Origin: Gracilariopsis chorda
Taxonomy: Eukaryota; Rhodophyta; Florideophyceae; Gracilariales; Gracilariaceae
NCBI GenBank assembly: GCA_003194525.1
Contig: NBIV01000341.1
Span: 1-64,000 of the forward strand
DNA length: 64,000 nt
Direction of reading: 5' to 3'
Shown piece by piece: positions 11,845 to 23,252 of this stretch; position 1 is the stretch's first letter, and every line of letters starts with the position of its first letter. The position numbers and the translations under genes are program-made. The notes beneath the pieces are model-generated. The model made no database searches. It saw nothing but the letters and a program-made list of their open reading frames with translations, and was not told the DNA's origin.

Positions 11845-14841
11845 TTACAATTGTCGCATAAAATCACGTATAACTAGTTGATTAATATCTAAAACGCATG
11901 TGGAAGTACTTAAAATTTGGTTCATAGCATCACAGTTCTTAACTTTGGTAAAACAATCGGCGGGGTTGTTGGCGGAGGTGATATACCCAACATCGGAAAT
12001 TTCGTGGTTCGAGTAGGCTTCACGAACTGCAGAAATGTCGATCATTAGTCGCTTTTCAGATGTCGATGAGCTTTTTGTTATTACGTCGAATAAACTTTTT
12101 GAGTCAGTAAGCATTGTGATTGGAATTTTCTTCCCAATTATTGACTCTAAGTCATGTTTGATAACGTAAGCTATATCGAATGCATCTGCAAATGCGTATA
12201 GCTCTCCTCCTAAAACGGATCTGGTAACGCGCCGGCTTTTGTGACTTGAGAAATGAAGAATATTGCAGTTATCGAACTTGTCCACGAGAAGAATAATGAA
12301 TCCAATCTGGGATGAATTGTCTGCATTGTTGGCAAATGATGAATCGGAATATACCTTGAGGCGGAGTGAATTGATATCAAGTTTCACATATTTCAGATTT
12401 ACATTTTGACTTTGCTGAATATGTTTTACGACTTTGTTGATGTTCTTCACATCTTCGCTTGAGAAAGATTGTTTCGTAACTTGGGCAGCCATGTTGACAG
12501 CACAGCAAATATCTGGTCGCGTGTGGGTCAACCAAGCAAGTTTATGTCTCAATGAACGGAAATCAGAGAAGGTGCAATCTTTTGGAAGAATTCGCAATCG
12601 TTTGGCATAATGTTCCTGACTTAGTGAAAATCCGTTATCGGTTTTGCGTACTCTTACGCCTGCGAATAAAGCGGAATCTATTTCTAAGTCCTTTGATTCA
12701 AACTTCTGAACGGTGAGCTTTGCCTGTTGCAGGAATTGATCGGTTCCGCATTGAAGGGGGTCATCTACGTAAACACCGGTTAAGCCAATGAGCTTTGCCT
12801 GTTCGTGTTTCATAAACAGTGACAGATCTCCTTTCGTCGGGGTCATTCCTAGGTCTTCTTTCAGATGAGTTGTTATTGTTCTGTACCAATAGTCTCCAGA
12901 GTCTGAGAGTCCATAAAGAGGGCGGAGAAGTTCCAACAACATGTGTGCTGGAAGTTCCAGTTCTTTTGGAGGCTTCAGGTATACTTTACGCATGAGCTTC
13001 TGTGCGGATTGCAAGTATGCTTGACGAACATCTGTGTTCCATACTCTATATCCAAGAATAGCGGCGACGGTAACGAGAATTCGGGTTGAATATTGTCTTA
13101 GATTAGGCGGATTGTGCACTAGAAAAGCTTTTTCTGGATCTTTGTGCCCTTGGGCGACAAATCTGGCTTTAAATATCTCTTCATCAGTCTCAGGATTCTT
13201 GATGGCGAGAACAAAGCGGCCAGTGAGGATATTGGCGTCTTCTGACACTTCGTCTTGTCTAATGACTTTCCACGTTCCGCGTGATATTAATCCTGCCAGC
13301 TCTTTTCGTTTAGCTTCACTGAATGCTGGTAGGTTCCGACGGTGATCGGAAGGACCTAACACTTCAGTGATTTGAACATCATAAAGTTCAAAATCACCAG
13401 GAAGTATTGGTTCGAGACAAGTATGAAGGTTGTCCATTAGTTCGTCACGATGAAAATGTTTGACCTGCGCAATAGAATGTTGGACTGTTTCACCATTGCG
13501 ATTGATAACGACTTGTTTGTTATCAATTATTACAATTTTATAGGGTCCAGTCCATTTTATTGGCTTCAAATCTTCTCGATAAACTAGAACTTCTTGTCCA
13601 ACTTTCAAGCTTGTTTATGCGGCAGATGGAATACGAGCGACGATTGCACGGCGCAAACGAAGTTCCGAAGTGATGGTTTCCATCTCAGTGCGCGCGATTT
13701 GAAGAGCTCTCATTCGCTCCTCATGATTTGGAAGTTCTGTGCTAAACGGTGGAAAGCGAGGAAGAACTCCAAATACGAGTAGTGAAGGTACAAGTCCTTC
13801 GGGATTCATTGTATCGTTCATAGCCTTGACAGCAAGTCGAAGGGCTAAGGCGATGGGGACATCGGGCTCGCTATATCGAATCTTTTGGTAGATACGACGT
13901 AAGGGTCCATGGTACCGTTCACCGGTTCCAAGGGAATTATGACTTTCAACGCCTGAGAACTGTAAGGTGATTCCAGCCATGCTTGTCAGTTCTTTCCATC
14001 GAGCGGATGTGAATTGTCTGGCTTTATCCAGTCTCATCTTGTCTGGATAGCCGGTGTATAATGTGGCCCAACAACCGAGAAATGCGTACCAGATTGCTTC
14101 AGTGGTCTGACTCTTGAGGAAAACTGCAGAGCTGAAGTGCGTTTGTGTGTCGACAACGTGTAGAACTGGCATTTTGTCCAAGAACATAAGATCCAAAACA
14201 ATTTCACTGTTGAATATTATTTTGCCTGGAATGGATACTTGGAAGGACTGTGGCCGGGGTGTAAAACGTTGGCACGTGGCACATGATTTTGAGATATGCT
14301 CAATGAGTTTCCTGTTCTCAACCGTGGCATGTTCTGGCTTTGCTCGGGAGATCAAGTTGAAAAGCTTGTTTGCGCTTGGATGGTAGAAGTGCATATGCAT
14401 TTTTCGGAGTTCACTTTTTGTATAAAGAATCTCAGAGAAGTCCCATTCTAAGTATATATGACCGAATTTCCGCGTGATTGGTATCGACCAATTGAACTTC
14501 TTGTTGAGTAACATGTTTTCCACGTTGTCAGGTACAAGAGCGTGTAAGTCCAGGATATCGAGTCCAATAAGAAGAGGTACAGAGGCGTCAACGACGTCAA
14601 TCTCAAGTGGAAGAAAAGTGTTGCCAGGGATTGGAATGCGTACTTGCATGGTTCCACGGCTGAAGTATATGCCATCTCCAAATTTAAAAGCTTTGTTGGA
14701 GTGATTCAGCTTAAATGGAATGCCTACAAGTTTACAGTACGCTTGGGCTTGTTGTTTTCCTACTACAGATTGTTGTGCACCAGAATCCAGACATGCGCCT
14801 TGAACTTCGCGTCGGTTTCTCTCGAATGAGCTTGTCTTCAC
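11845..14841 (-). CDS. pol of Copia H (protease, integrase, RT, RNase H)
   Basis: In order from the right: retropepsin motif LDSGAQQSVVG (about 14780); pre-integrase zinc-binding region (HMHFYHPSANKLFNLI ... CATC, about 14400-14270); integrase core (VLDLMFLDKM, later the SHNSLGTGERYHG block with its Glu, about 13930); an integrase tail with an SH3-like KVGQEVLVYR segment (about 13600); RT (GTWKVIRQDE, NTDVRQAYLQS, GVYVDDPL, about 13280-12770); and RNase H (VYSDSSFANNADNSS, LTDSKSLFDV, PADCFTK, about 12340-11940). The order identifies Copia. The RT blocks and the long integrase tail resemble GalEa/CoDi types. It encodes the enzymes for copying and inserting the element. Confidence 0.88.
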
Positions 14842-15299
14842 GTTGTGAATATCAACAAGGTTCCAACGAGGTGTTCGTGAACTGTATCGTGCTTGCTTTC
14901 GTGTACAAAAACGAATGATTCGAGGTGATCCATTGGAGGACTTGTCTGGTCCTTTCTTGTTCTGCTGCTTGGGAGGAGCACTACGGCAGAAATCGTTAGT
15001 ACTCCCAGTTAAAAATCCTCAAGGCAATTCGAGAGGGAAAGTTCGCTACTCTGCGTTCCAAAATTAGATGCAAAGAATTGTTCGGAAGGATCAGAGTTTT
15101 CGTTGTCTGCATTAACATCTGCCTCGCCGTTGCAAGCAAAGAATGTTTCCGCGCTTTCGAATTCATCGGAATCACTGGACTCTTCGAGCTGTTGGCAGAT
15201 TTCATACAGGACACGTTTTAACTTGTTCTGATCCTTGTAGCCGTTGCGTTGCAAATATTGCACACGGTTGGCGGCATTGTTGGTGAGGTCCTTGCGTTG

Positions 15300-16610
15300 C
15301 CTGCATTCGGCAACAACATGTCCGAATTTACCACAATTCCAACAGGTAACATTTCGTCTGCTTTTGGATTGACAAAAGTTTGTCCGGTTTGTGGAATGCG
15401 GGTGACGTACGTATCAGGATTGGCCAGCATAGAACGTTCCACTCGTGTCAGAGTTCTGAAAATCGTCGGTGGAAAGTGAGTCCAACTGAAGACTCTTTTG
15501 ATCTCGCATGCGACCAATTTTCTCTTCTTGATCGAGTTGAATTGCAGCTTCCAACTGACCGTAAAGTTCATGATAACTAATCAGTCCTGCATTGGCCCTG
15601 CTGCAGGCATCTCGCGCCCAGGAATTACCAATTACAGCATTCTGTAAATATTCGATTCTGTTGCGCTCGGATCGGCAGTGCATAGGGCCTTGTGGGGACA
15701 ACTTCGAAATTTCTTCGTGGAGTTTCTCCAAAGCGTCGCTTAATGAAGAGCTCTTTGAAGCAAATTTTTGGATTCGTAAGTTACGTAAATAGGCAGCAAT
15801 GCGGTTCTGACGGGAAAGAGAATGATACTCCTTTTCCATTACTGCTGAAGCTTCCCTGAAACTTCGCACTCTGCCATCAACGCTTTGTACGTAAAAACGC
15901 TTCGCATTTCCACGCAAAAGGTGGTGTAAATATTGGAGTCGTTGATGGTTGGATAGATTGTAATCTAGAGCGGCATACTTATATTCGCTCAGAAATTCCT
16001 CCCAACATTCACCATGGGCTCCTGAAAATTTAGACGATTGATCTTTGAAACGAGACGCAATATAGTGAACTATTCTGTCTCGGCTGTCTCCAAAGTTCGT
16101 TTGTGGCTCATTGGTAGCGTTGTGAGCACGCCATGGCTGGCGTTGGCGATTTTGCTCATTCACGCGTTTCGGAGGTGAGAGCTCCCGTTGTTGCTCAACC
16201 TGAGTTTCTTCTTCGACGTCTGCAAATCTCTGTGGTTGCTGTCGGGTAAGCGGAGCAGGTGCCGGCGTTTGCTCGAATAAATCTATATCAGTGAAAGCAT
16301 CTTCTAAATGAGACTCCTCAAAAATTGTTTTCGCAATTCCTTTTGAGAGGTGACCGCTTTCATGTTCTGCGAGACTAATTCCACGATCTTCTAAGAACTT
16401 TGCAAACTTACGCATAAGCAATCCATTACTTAAAATTGTAAAAGTGAGTAGCTTATCTGGAGGGTATTCAGTTCTCAGAAGTTCGATTACTTGAGCAGGC
16501 TCTGCTTGGGTATTGTTTTCCTGAATATTCTTAATCAATTCGATAAATTGTCGTTGTTGCTGATTTGCATACCTAACATTGGTAGTAAAATTTCCGTTAA
16601 GTGGCGGCAT
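15300..16610 (-). CDS. gag of Copia H
   Basis: Structural region starting at the ATG at 16610 (MPPLNGNFTTNVRYANQQQR). It is Gln/Asn-rich at the N-terminus, with a Gln/Pro/Thr-rich linker around codons 100-150, then a helical capsid-like domain (about codons 180-330, containing FSGAHGECWEEFLSEYKYA and LRGNAKRFY). A CCHC knuckle, CWNCGKFGHVVAEC, is readable at about 15300-15350. The domain pattern GxxGxxWxxFLxxY is typical of gags in GalEa-like Copia and in many Gypsy elements. Confidence 0.75.
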
Positions 16611-16852
16611 GATGAACTACACAAATTACTACAGTGTTTTGTATGCTAATATAATAGAGTACTGTGTTTAACTAAGCTTTACTCGTACACAATTAGCCTA
16701 TTGGTATTGGTTACTAATCGTAGAGTAATACGCAAAAGCAAAACTATTTATTTATTTAAATTTTGATTGTAGAGCACTTTGAAGTGTGCTTTGCCGTTTT
16801 TGTGGCAGTTCAAATGATGAGGCGACTCAAATGAGCGCTTACATGTAGCACA

Positions 16853-17382
16853 TTAAGGCGGAGTACGCTTACACTGCACGCAGTTGCGGTGTGTTTTAGA
16901 CTGACAGTGGTCAAAAAAGGTTTTTGCACTGTTGCACTGAATTTTGCACAATGTGCAGAAGCGTTTGGCACGAGCCACACGCGTGGTCTTCTTCTTTGGT
17001 TGCAATTGGTCAGCCAAACACTTGGCCTTTTTCCTGCAGAGCTTCTGTATGCCACTGGTGCTCGGCTGCACTGGCACTTGTGTGTGTTGGCGGCGGCGAG
17101 GCACTGGTATTTCTTCGGCTTCAAGGTCAAAGACACTTGGCGGTTTGCGGCTGGATGTAGTTGAGCGGTGGCCCGGTTCTGATTCACTGTCCACTCCTGA
17201 AGGGGTCAGATGGTCCAATATGTTCGGTCGTCGCTGATTGGATGGTGGCGCTGGTAGTACAGCAAGGTACTGACGATGCGGGGAGGCTGGGTGCTCTACG
17301 GTTACCGTAGGATAGATTGAATTATAAATAAAAACAGTGCCTGGCTGTTTACGAGCCACTGTAGTTATATGCTGATTGGACA
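16853..17382 (-). CDS. Extra open frame before gag in Copia H, C2H2 (U1/JAZ-like) zinc finger
   Basis: About 176 codons on the element strand, between the 5' LTR and gag. Residues 1-90 are Pro/Ser/Arg-rich with no fold I recognise. About 85-110 contain a basic RRRQ segment. About 115-140 are Lys/Arg-rich (KKKTTRVARAKR). Near the end is a single C-x2-C-x12-H-x5-H finger (FCTLCKIQCNSAK...H...H), followed by a further C-x2-C. That spacing is the U1-like/JAZ class, which in other proteins binds double-stranded RNA. No ATG opens the frame. A donor-like GTAAGT and an acceptor-like TTTTAG lie in the leader just upstream, so a spliced leader RNA, as Copia elements are known to use, is possible. Function unknown; nucleic-acid binding is inferred. 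I do not know this frame from described Copia elements. Confidence 0.55.
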
Positions 17383-17547
17383 CTAAAAGAATATAATTTA
17401 GAAAAAATGTGTGGTTAGTAATTACGTCTTATACGTATTGGTTAACAACGCGTAATCAGTACCAACAGAATTTTTCAATTCTTTAGATGTCGAATGACTT
17501 ACTTGGAAACGGTAAAAATCGACGATTATCCACGGATAATTCCGGAA

Positions 17548-17921
17548 TGTCGTGAAATAATACGTTTAGAAAAAGGGGCGGCCTGTAGTGGTAGCTAGGG
17601 GCGGCCCAAAAAGGATGATTCCTTTGCTTGAAGAGGTAGAGTTGATGATAATAATGTGTTGGGGAACAGACGAGAGGCAAAGGCCGAGCTCTGTTCCCTC
17701 CTTTTATACTCAGAGAGAAAGACGCTAGTCGTCTTTCTCGGTAGTTAGAGTCCTAACATTCTCGCATGAATGCGGCATTGTAAGCAGATATCACACCATC
17801 CTCAGGGATGGTGAGAAGGCAGGACGCTTTCTCACCATCCCCAAGGATGGTGAGATGGTCCACTCCATCTCCTTCTTCCTCACCGTCTGACAGGGACGGT
17901 GAGCGAAGCTTTATCCTCACA
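17548..17921 (-). repeat. 5' LTR of Copia H
   Basis: Partner of 11450-11822, about 98% identical by eye. The hairpin stems are conserved. A TATA-like stretch (TTTTATACTC on the plus strand, 17701-17710) could be the element promoter on the minus strand. TSD GGTAC follows. Confidence 0.93.
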
Positions 17922-18985
17922 GGTACCTCACCAACACAATCTATTACATCAGGTATCACCATCGGCGTACTAACCCCAGCCAATTTCGCGCAAGCCCGTC
18001 TCTACCCCGACTTGGTGCAATGTCAAACAGCCCCCAATGAGAAACTTGAGAACTTCAACTAACATAACCTTATCAAGTAGCACCCACCCCAGTTCAAACC
18101 TTCCAAAGCAATCATTCGTCTAATGATCTACGGATAGAAGCGGTCCGCAGAAAGACACATAGCCGAACGTAACTCCCGCTGTAATTTACGTGTGCAGATC
18201 TGATGCAACAAGGACTCTACGACGACCCCTAGCACGCCACTACATTCATCTCCTATACAACTACCCAATGCACGGTTTTTGCGTTGCACGCAACGTCCAA
18301 ACTACCGCTGGAACTCTTTGATATAACACCTGCTAACCTTCATGAAATTACTAACGTATCCCACCCATATACGTCTGAAAAATGCAGCTGTTTGACGAAC
18401 CATACAAAAAACAGGAAAAACTTTGCCAACTCATCAGCAACCTCTATGAATTCGCCAGAGCGATATACTATTACAACTATACCCTCAAAGATAGCCTCAA
18501 ATCAATAGAATTCAAACGATCTCAACATGATCCCTACCTCCACCGCAAAAAAATAGAAAGCGGCTAAATCGTAAACAGCAGCACTATCGATGACTTTCTA
18601 GTAAAAGCATGGCATTTGAGACTCATTTATGACCTTTAAACCCATGTTTAGGAGAATTACAAATTCAATCGACTTGGAAAACCGCGCAGGGTCTTGCACT
18701 GGACTATCACTCATACGACAATTCGACCCACATGTCATAGCCCGACTCTATAGATTCCCTCCTTGAGCAATCTGGCATGACACACTGCAATCCCATGCTA
18801 AGCCCGTGCAACATACTAAAAGTACTTGACCAGCAGTAATCCATGCAATTAATAACTGCGTCCAAAGCTGGACAATTTTGCCAAATACTGCACTAGGCGA
18901 GATTAGGTACATCTCCAAAAGCACCCGTCCAGACATGGCCTACGCACCAAATGGCATCAAACAGGAATTAGAGCATGCTCACTAG

Positions 18986-19351
18986 TGTCTATTGGACCGC
19001 TGACCTCATATGAGGTAAAAACATGAGCTGTACCTTTAATATTAGTTATTTTGATCGGATTTTTTCGCCTTTTGTAGTCCGTAGAAGTTATGCAACCTGT
19101 TTTTGTAAAGCAAAAATTCTAAGCCCCTGTAGTTTATGCTCGGTGAGAAGCAGAAACATAAGACAGCCAAATGGGTTAATAGAGATGTGCTTGAACAACA
19201 TGTCGAATTTACTACAGAGCTTCAGAAAACAGCCTTTTCTGATATCAAAAACGTACTTTTTAGTCAAAAACCCGTTTCTGACGCGTGTATGAAAGGTTCA
19301 AAACCTTCAAAAAATAATCATTTGGCAACATTACATCTGGGCGGATAGACA
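18986..19351. mobile_element. MITE copy M1 (non-autonomous DNA transposon), CTAG duplication
   Basis: 366 bp inserted into the RT/RNase H connection of Copia G. The ends are short inverted repeats (TGTCTATTGG... and ...CGGATAGACA, of which TGTCTAT is exact). The flanks repeat CTAG (18982-18985 and 19352-19355). Internally there is a palindrome ACCTCATATGAGGT (about 19003-19016), A/T-rich sequence, and no coding capacity. A second copy lies at 24010-24377, about 80% identical by eye. The superfamily is unknown; a 4-bp duplication of CTAG does not match TA- or TTAA-targeting families. Confidence 0.7.
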
Positions 19352-19960
19352 CTAGCAGCACTGTAACGCTTTAAAAGCACTCCTTTGATACCTCAAGCGC
19401 ACACGCACGCATGGACGCCTATAATCAAAGATAGAAAAAGCACCCGACCCAATCACGCTTTTAACGGTATTCAGCGATGCAGAATTTACGCGCAAAAAGA
19501 ATCTGAGGTCCATAACTGGCACTCTGCACTGCATCCTGGCTACACCTAGTCTCATGGACGTTACAAAAGCAGAACATCATTGCCTTATCGATAACCGAAG
19601 CAGAGTACATAGCCAGCACCGACGCCACAATGCACACCAACTAGCTTAATAAACTGTTTACAAACGCTTAGAGTTTACCTACATCAGCAACACCACATAT
19701 TGTATATAACAGGTCAGACATATTGATTGCACTAAATCAAGTATCTGCGAAGCCAAGAAAATATATAGACTTCAGGCATCATTATCTGCAACATCATGTG
19801 AAACGCGGCATTATCCGAGTTCAGCACCTACCAACGGCAGAGATCACAGCCGACATATTCACAAAATCGCTCCACTGCGACTGATTCATAGTCCTTCGCA
19901 AGGCTCAGCACCTCACTCAGCGCCCCACATAAGAATGAGCTGCACCAACCGGGGACTGTC

Positions 19961-20461
19961 AAACAACCACCAATCTTGCTGCGCCACATTTTCGTAACGT
20001 CATACATCACAATACAGTAGAATAGGAGTATTTAAGCCACAAAACGACGACGAAAAAGTCAAGTCACGAGGCAGTTCTTCACTCTCACACCCAGCACCCT
20101 CATCTAGGTACATCATAAGTTGTCGGTCTCTGACCAGTACGGCAGCCATAGGTGCGTCCAGCAGGACATTGTCGCCTCTCCCATGCCGTATGGAGTGGGT
20201 ATAGAGCACTCATGAGATGCTCGAATGATTCTGACAGTAAGACACAATCACGGTTCGAACTCAGTCAACGCAGTGCTATGGAAGCTGATGAACAGTCTAC
20301 GATATACAAGGCAACCGCAGAGTGAGCAGTGTTGATGTAGTTCGCAATTCGTACTTCCAGATCTAAATTCGCGCATGTGAACGAGTGTGCAGCGAAATAC
20401 ATTCTAAATCCAGATACTCTGCGGCTGCTACTGATCAAGCCAATTCTATATCCGGTGCAAT
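19961..20461. other. Noncoding stretch after Copia G
   Basis: No gene seen. A purine run GGGGAC immediately followed by TGTCAAAC near 19950-19965 looks like a polypurine tract next to an LTR start, so this may be the remains of the 3' LTR of element G. I found no partner copy to prove it. Confidence 0.3.
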
Positions 20462-21049
20462 TTAGCCCAGGACCAAATTAACCAGGAAAAGAGCAGCTGC
20501 GATGGCACACAGTATATATCCTCGAACTAGAACGGTTTCGGTCGTCGCATATTGATCCATATCGTATCGTGTCGAACCATGTGTGGGTGTCGCTGGCTCG
20601 GAAAAGTGGTCAGGTGCAGATCTGATGAGAAAATCTTTAGAGGAAACAACATCCTCTGAAAGCGAGAGAGTGCTCAGTAGAAGATCTTTTGTAGTTTCGT
20701 GGAGCTGGCAGTAGTTTGCCTCGCACCCAGAGGCATTTGCGTCGAACACGTGCAGGTCATCTCTAATTGCTAACGTGGTTGAAGACGTCTTCTTACAGTT
20801 GTTTAGAAGCGAGATTCTCTCTATCATCCAGCTCACGAATGCAAACGGATTGCTCACCAATTCACACCCTTTCAGTGTGGTTGTAAAACTTCCCGTTGCA
20901 GAGAGAGCGATATAAAAAAACCACAACCTCGTATCGTTTGATGAGTGAGTGACGAGTCCCATGTTTCCGATTTCATGATTTATGAAAAGAAAAATATGTA
21001 TAGCCTTTTCCAGAGTCCCAATATTAGATTCAAAAGGGACTTGGTGCAA
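20462..21049 (-). CDS. Probable membrane protein, second part (exon 2?)
   Basis: Open frame on the same strand as the preceding one; its first in-frame ATG is at 20962. Not recognised. It has a hydrophobic segment after TRLWFFYIALSATG and another around NPFAFVSWMIERI, a Ser/Thr/Asp-rich soluble stretch with several Cys (about residues 85-170), and a C-terminal membrane span (GYILCAIAAALFLVNLVLG) ending at the stop. The C-terminal tail anchor and lack of an early ATG fit a downstream exon of the 21282-21857 gene. Together they would make a protein of about 375 residues with four or five spans. No poly(A) signal was obvious. Confidence 0.38.
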   Translation of the reverse strand: MHQVPFESNIGTLEKAIHIFLFINHEIGNMGLVTHSSNDTRLWFFYIALSATGSFTTTLKGCELVSNPFAFVSWMIERISLLNNCKKTSSTTLAIRDDLHVFDANASGCEANYCQLHETTKDLLLSTLSLSEDVVSSKDFLIRSAPDHFSEPATPTHGSTRYDMDQYATTETVLVRGYILCAIAAALFLVNLVLG

Positions 21050-21281
21050 ACAAAGAGGGAATGGTATAAGGTAGGTTGGATGACTTCTCCTCCCTTATGG
21101 ATGAGGTCTCCTGTCTGTATTTTATATAGGCTATGCGCCCATGCAAAACCCTGCCAAAACCAGGCACGCCTCTCGTTATGCAAGTGGTTGCTATGCAGGG
21201 AACCACGAACTAAAGAGCTTACGTAGTCAGTAATAAGCAGTATTAGTGCCTACCTCTCAGCAATAATGTCTGACGTATTGT

Positions 21282-21857
21282 CTATCGTGAGATACATAAG
21301 TGAGTTGTACGTGCATCATGGTACCATATTACATCAAATGGCATATAAGGGATTGAATTCTTCGACTGTACGCGTGGTGTGCAACCTTGTGAGATAATGG
21401 CTGAGTAAGATGTTCCTTCGTATGTAAAGAGCCTAGGCTTTCCGATTTTCTGATTTTCCATATTATAGGTAACACTTGTGCTTGACTGAGAGAAAAACAA
21501 CAGAGCTTCAGCAACTACCAGTACAAACAGAAGACAGAACGCAAAGATTCTTGGTGCTATGTAAATGTTTTGGCGACAAGATTTCTTCTTCATAATGTTC
21601 TGAAATAACAAACTCATTTCAGATAAATAATCTGCTTCAAACGTAGGGTTGACAGGTGGCGAGCGAGGTCCCATTCCAAGAATGCAAGCAGAACCATGAC
21701 TGATAATTGCTGTGATAGCTAATGCACAGCCATGGTTGTTGCCGTTGTGCCCAATACACTTGCGTAGGGCAAACTGAATAGTCCAAAAAGTTGTGACGAA
21801 TAGGTAGGTTCCGCAAATCGCGAATTTTTGTGTGATGTTCACCTCCTTTGTTTCCAT
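21282..21857 (-). CDS. Probable multi-pass membrane protein, first part (exon 1?)
   Basis: 191 codons from the ATG at 21857 (METKEVNITQKFAICG). Not recognised. It shows hydrophobic, membrane-like segments at about residues 12-32 (FAICGTYLFVTTFWTIQFAL), about 45-65 (ALAITAIISHGSACILGMG) and about 105-125 (IFAFCLLFVLVVAEALLFF). A TATA-like CTATAAG lies on the minus strand at about 22051-22057. The frame ends shortly before another membrane-rich frame on the same strand. GT dinucleotides near 21295-21312 and a pyrimidine tract ending CAAG near 21046 would allow an in-phase intron of about 240-260 bp joining them. That is inference; it could also be two chance frames. It lies between retroelement G and the MITEs, in one of the few intervals without LTR elements. 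Confidence 0.4.
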   Translation of the reverse strand: METKEVNITQKFAICGTYLFVTTFWTIQFALRKCIGHNGNNHGCALAITAIISHGSACILGMGPRSPPVNPTFEADYLSEMSLLFQNIMKKKSCRQNIYIAPRIFAFCLLFVLVVAEALLFFSQSSTSVTYNMENQKIGKPRLFTYEGTSYSAIISQGCTPRVQSKNSIPYMPFDVIWYHDARTTHLCISR

Positions 21858-22059
21858 ATGGAATGTCAAACAAGCAGAGTGATTCTTTGATTAGATTTCG
21901 AGAGAGAGAAAAAAGAAAAAGGCAGATTGACAAATGCGAGTAGTTGTGATGAAGGCTTGGAGAAACAGCAGAGTCACTGGAGACACATTTGAGATTAAAT
22001 GACATGGGGGAAGACATGAGCTGCGATTTGAGCACGTGCAGCTCGGTATTCTTATAGGG

Positions 22060-23252
22060 GGTAGGAAAATGGACGATGGTACAGTTGGTGCTATAGGTAG
22101 TCTCCAACCTTGTTTACGGTCCAGGTGAGAACGATTCTTTTAACTTAATGTGTGCTTCCGTAATGTACCATGTTGTTGGGTATTCAACGAGAGAAACCAA
22201 TGACAGAGATCAAGGGTTGAGTAGGGATATGCTTCCTCCAGCTCTTATCAAACACAAGATCGCCAGGAGGTTCCAGGAAATTAACAACTGCAGAACAAGT
22301 CTCACGTACAATGCCAAGTCAAAATGACATATGCTTTAAGCATATCTTGACGTATTGGAAAGATATATCCCCTCCGCTGCTACTTGGACTGGACATTCGA
22401 CTAGTAGCCTCAAGAAGCGGTTCTCCACAACTGCCTTACAATTAATGCTGCTGCCAACGCGATGCCCAAGCACGTTGCGGAAGTCTTCCATTCGTTCGCT
22501 CTGGTCAAGAAACTACTTGAAAAAGTTGTACTCATATATCGTTTTCCCTTGTCGGTTGTCGATTTGAAAATTTCTAGATGTAGAACTATTGTGTTTGCAC
22601 GTAATGGGTGTTACAGGATAGTTTATTGGTCTTTCCTTTTCTGACTAACCAGTTGGGTAAGACCGAGACTGCAAAGGCTAAAGACGGAGGACACCTTCTG
22701 CTGCGCCATGACAGTTGGCAGCATGTGCAACTTCTCACCCTTCTCTTCATGAAGATTGGCTGACAAAGCCTAGAGGATGGGGCACTCTCTACAGCGCAAA
22801 AATGCGAGCTGCATCAGATATAGGTGTCCGCTGGCTTGGACGGCTGTGCCAGTTCTGGGAAAGTACAAGATTGGGCTCCTCCCAAAATTATCACTTTTGT
22901 CACTTGAACGAACCCCAGCAGTAGCAGGATTCCCTTGCAAGTTGCTGCAAGTTGCAACAACTGTCATGTTTGCTAAGTTACACAGAAGCGTAACTTTCTT
23001 TTCTTGTTTGCCTATAAGTGTGCATAGTAAGAACATATACGAAGGCATTTGTGTATGTTGTTTAATGAACATTAATGAATACCGTAGCTTGTTTAAAATG
23101 AGCCCCATATACGGGGATTTGAGGTATATTATATATATTGTTCAGAGAAAAGTACTGGTACTTGTTAATATGGTTATGAGACAATGGCAATGTGTACTCC
23201 ATTGCTATAAACTGTCTGAATATAAATGTGATGTAGACGTACATAGAAGCTC
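22060..23252. other. Interval with no supported gene
   Basis: Short frames are present on both strands, but none shows a domain, a hydrophobic pattern or a start context I would defend. The longest is 165 codons at 22777-23274 on the plus strand. No repeat partner elsewhere in the window was noticed. Confidence 0.4.

Larger units (their letters stand above)
11450..17921 (-). mobile_element. Copia retrotransposon H, GalEa-like, with an extra zinc-finger frame (TSD GGTAC)
   Basis: Minus-strand Copia inserted into element G, with 373/374-bp LTRs at 11450-11822 and 17548-17921 and the duplication GGTAC (11445-11449, 17922-17926). In element order it holds a short leader, a frame with a C2H2 zinc finger (16853-17382), gag (about 15300-16610) ending in a CCHC knuckle, protease, integrase, RT and RNase H (11845-14841). 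A purine tract (AAAAGAGAAGGGAA) adjoins the 3' LTR. The LTRs differ at about seven positions (roughly 98% identical), so it is the youngest large element here, together with E. RT blocks such as NTDVRQAYLQS point to the GalEa/CoDi branch (from memory of the family). It looks nearly whole, with one or two breaks at most. Confidence 0.9.
4150..19960 (+). mobile_element. Degraded Copia retrotransposon G, split by F, H and a MITE
   Basis: An old Copia element on the plus strand, visible in pieces: about 4150-4808, 10568-11449, 17922-18985 and 19352-19960. Recognisable parts are a pre-integrase/integrase stretch (about 10620-11130, with the Copia E-x-N/T-L...A-x-L-x3-YW pattern near 11040-11120), an RT end (about 18380-18615, with the SIEFKRSQHDPYL block), a connection block with RPDMAY (about 18920-18970) and RNase H ending in the Copia hallmark ADIFTKSL (about 19840-19880). 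The ends were not found: no LTR pair could be matched, so the limits are approximate. It is broken in many places and is the oldest layer in this part of the window. The precise insertions of F, H and the MITE into it are supported by their TSDs. Confidence 0.6.

Noticed and set aside
19950-20215. 3' LTR of Copia G
   Set aside because: A purine tract followed by TGTCAAAC is suggestive, but no matching copy was found on the left side.
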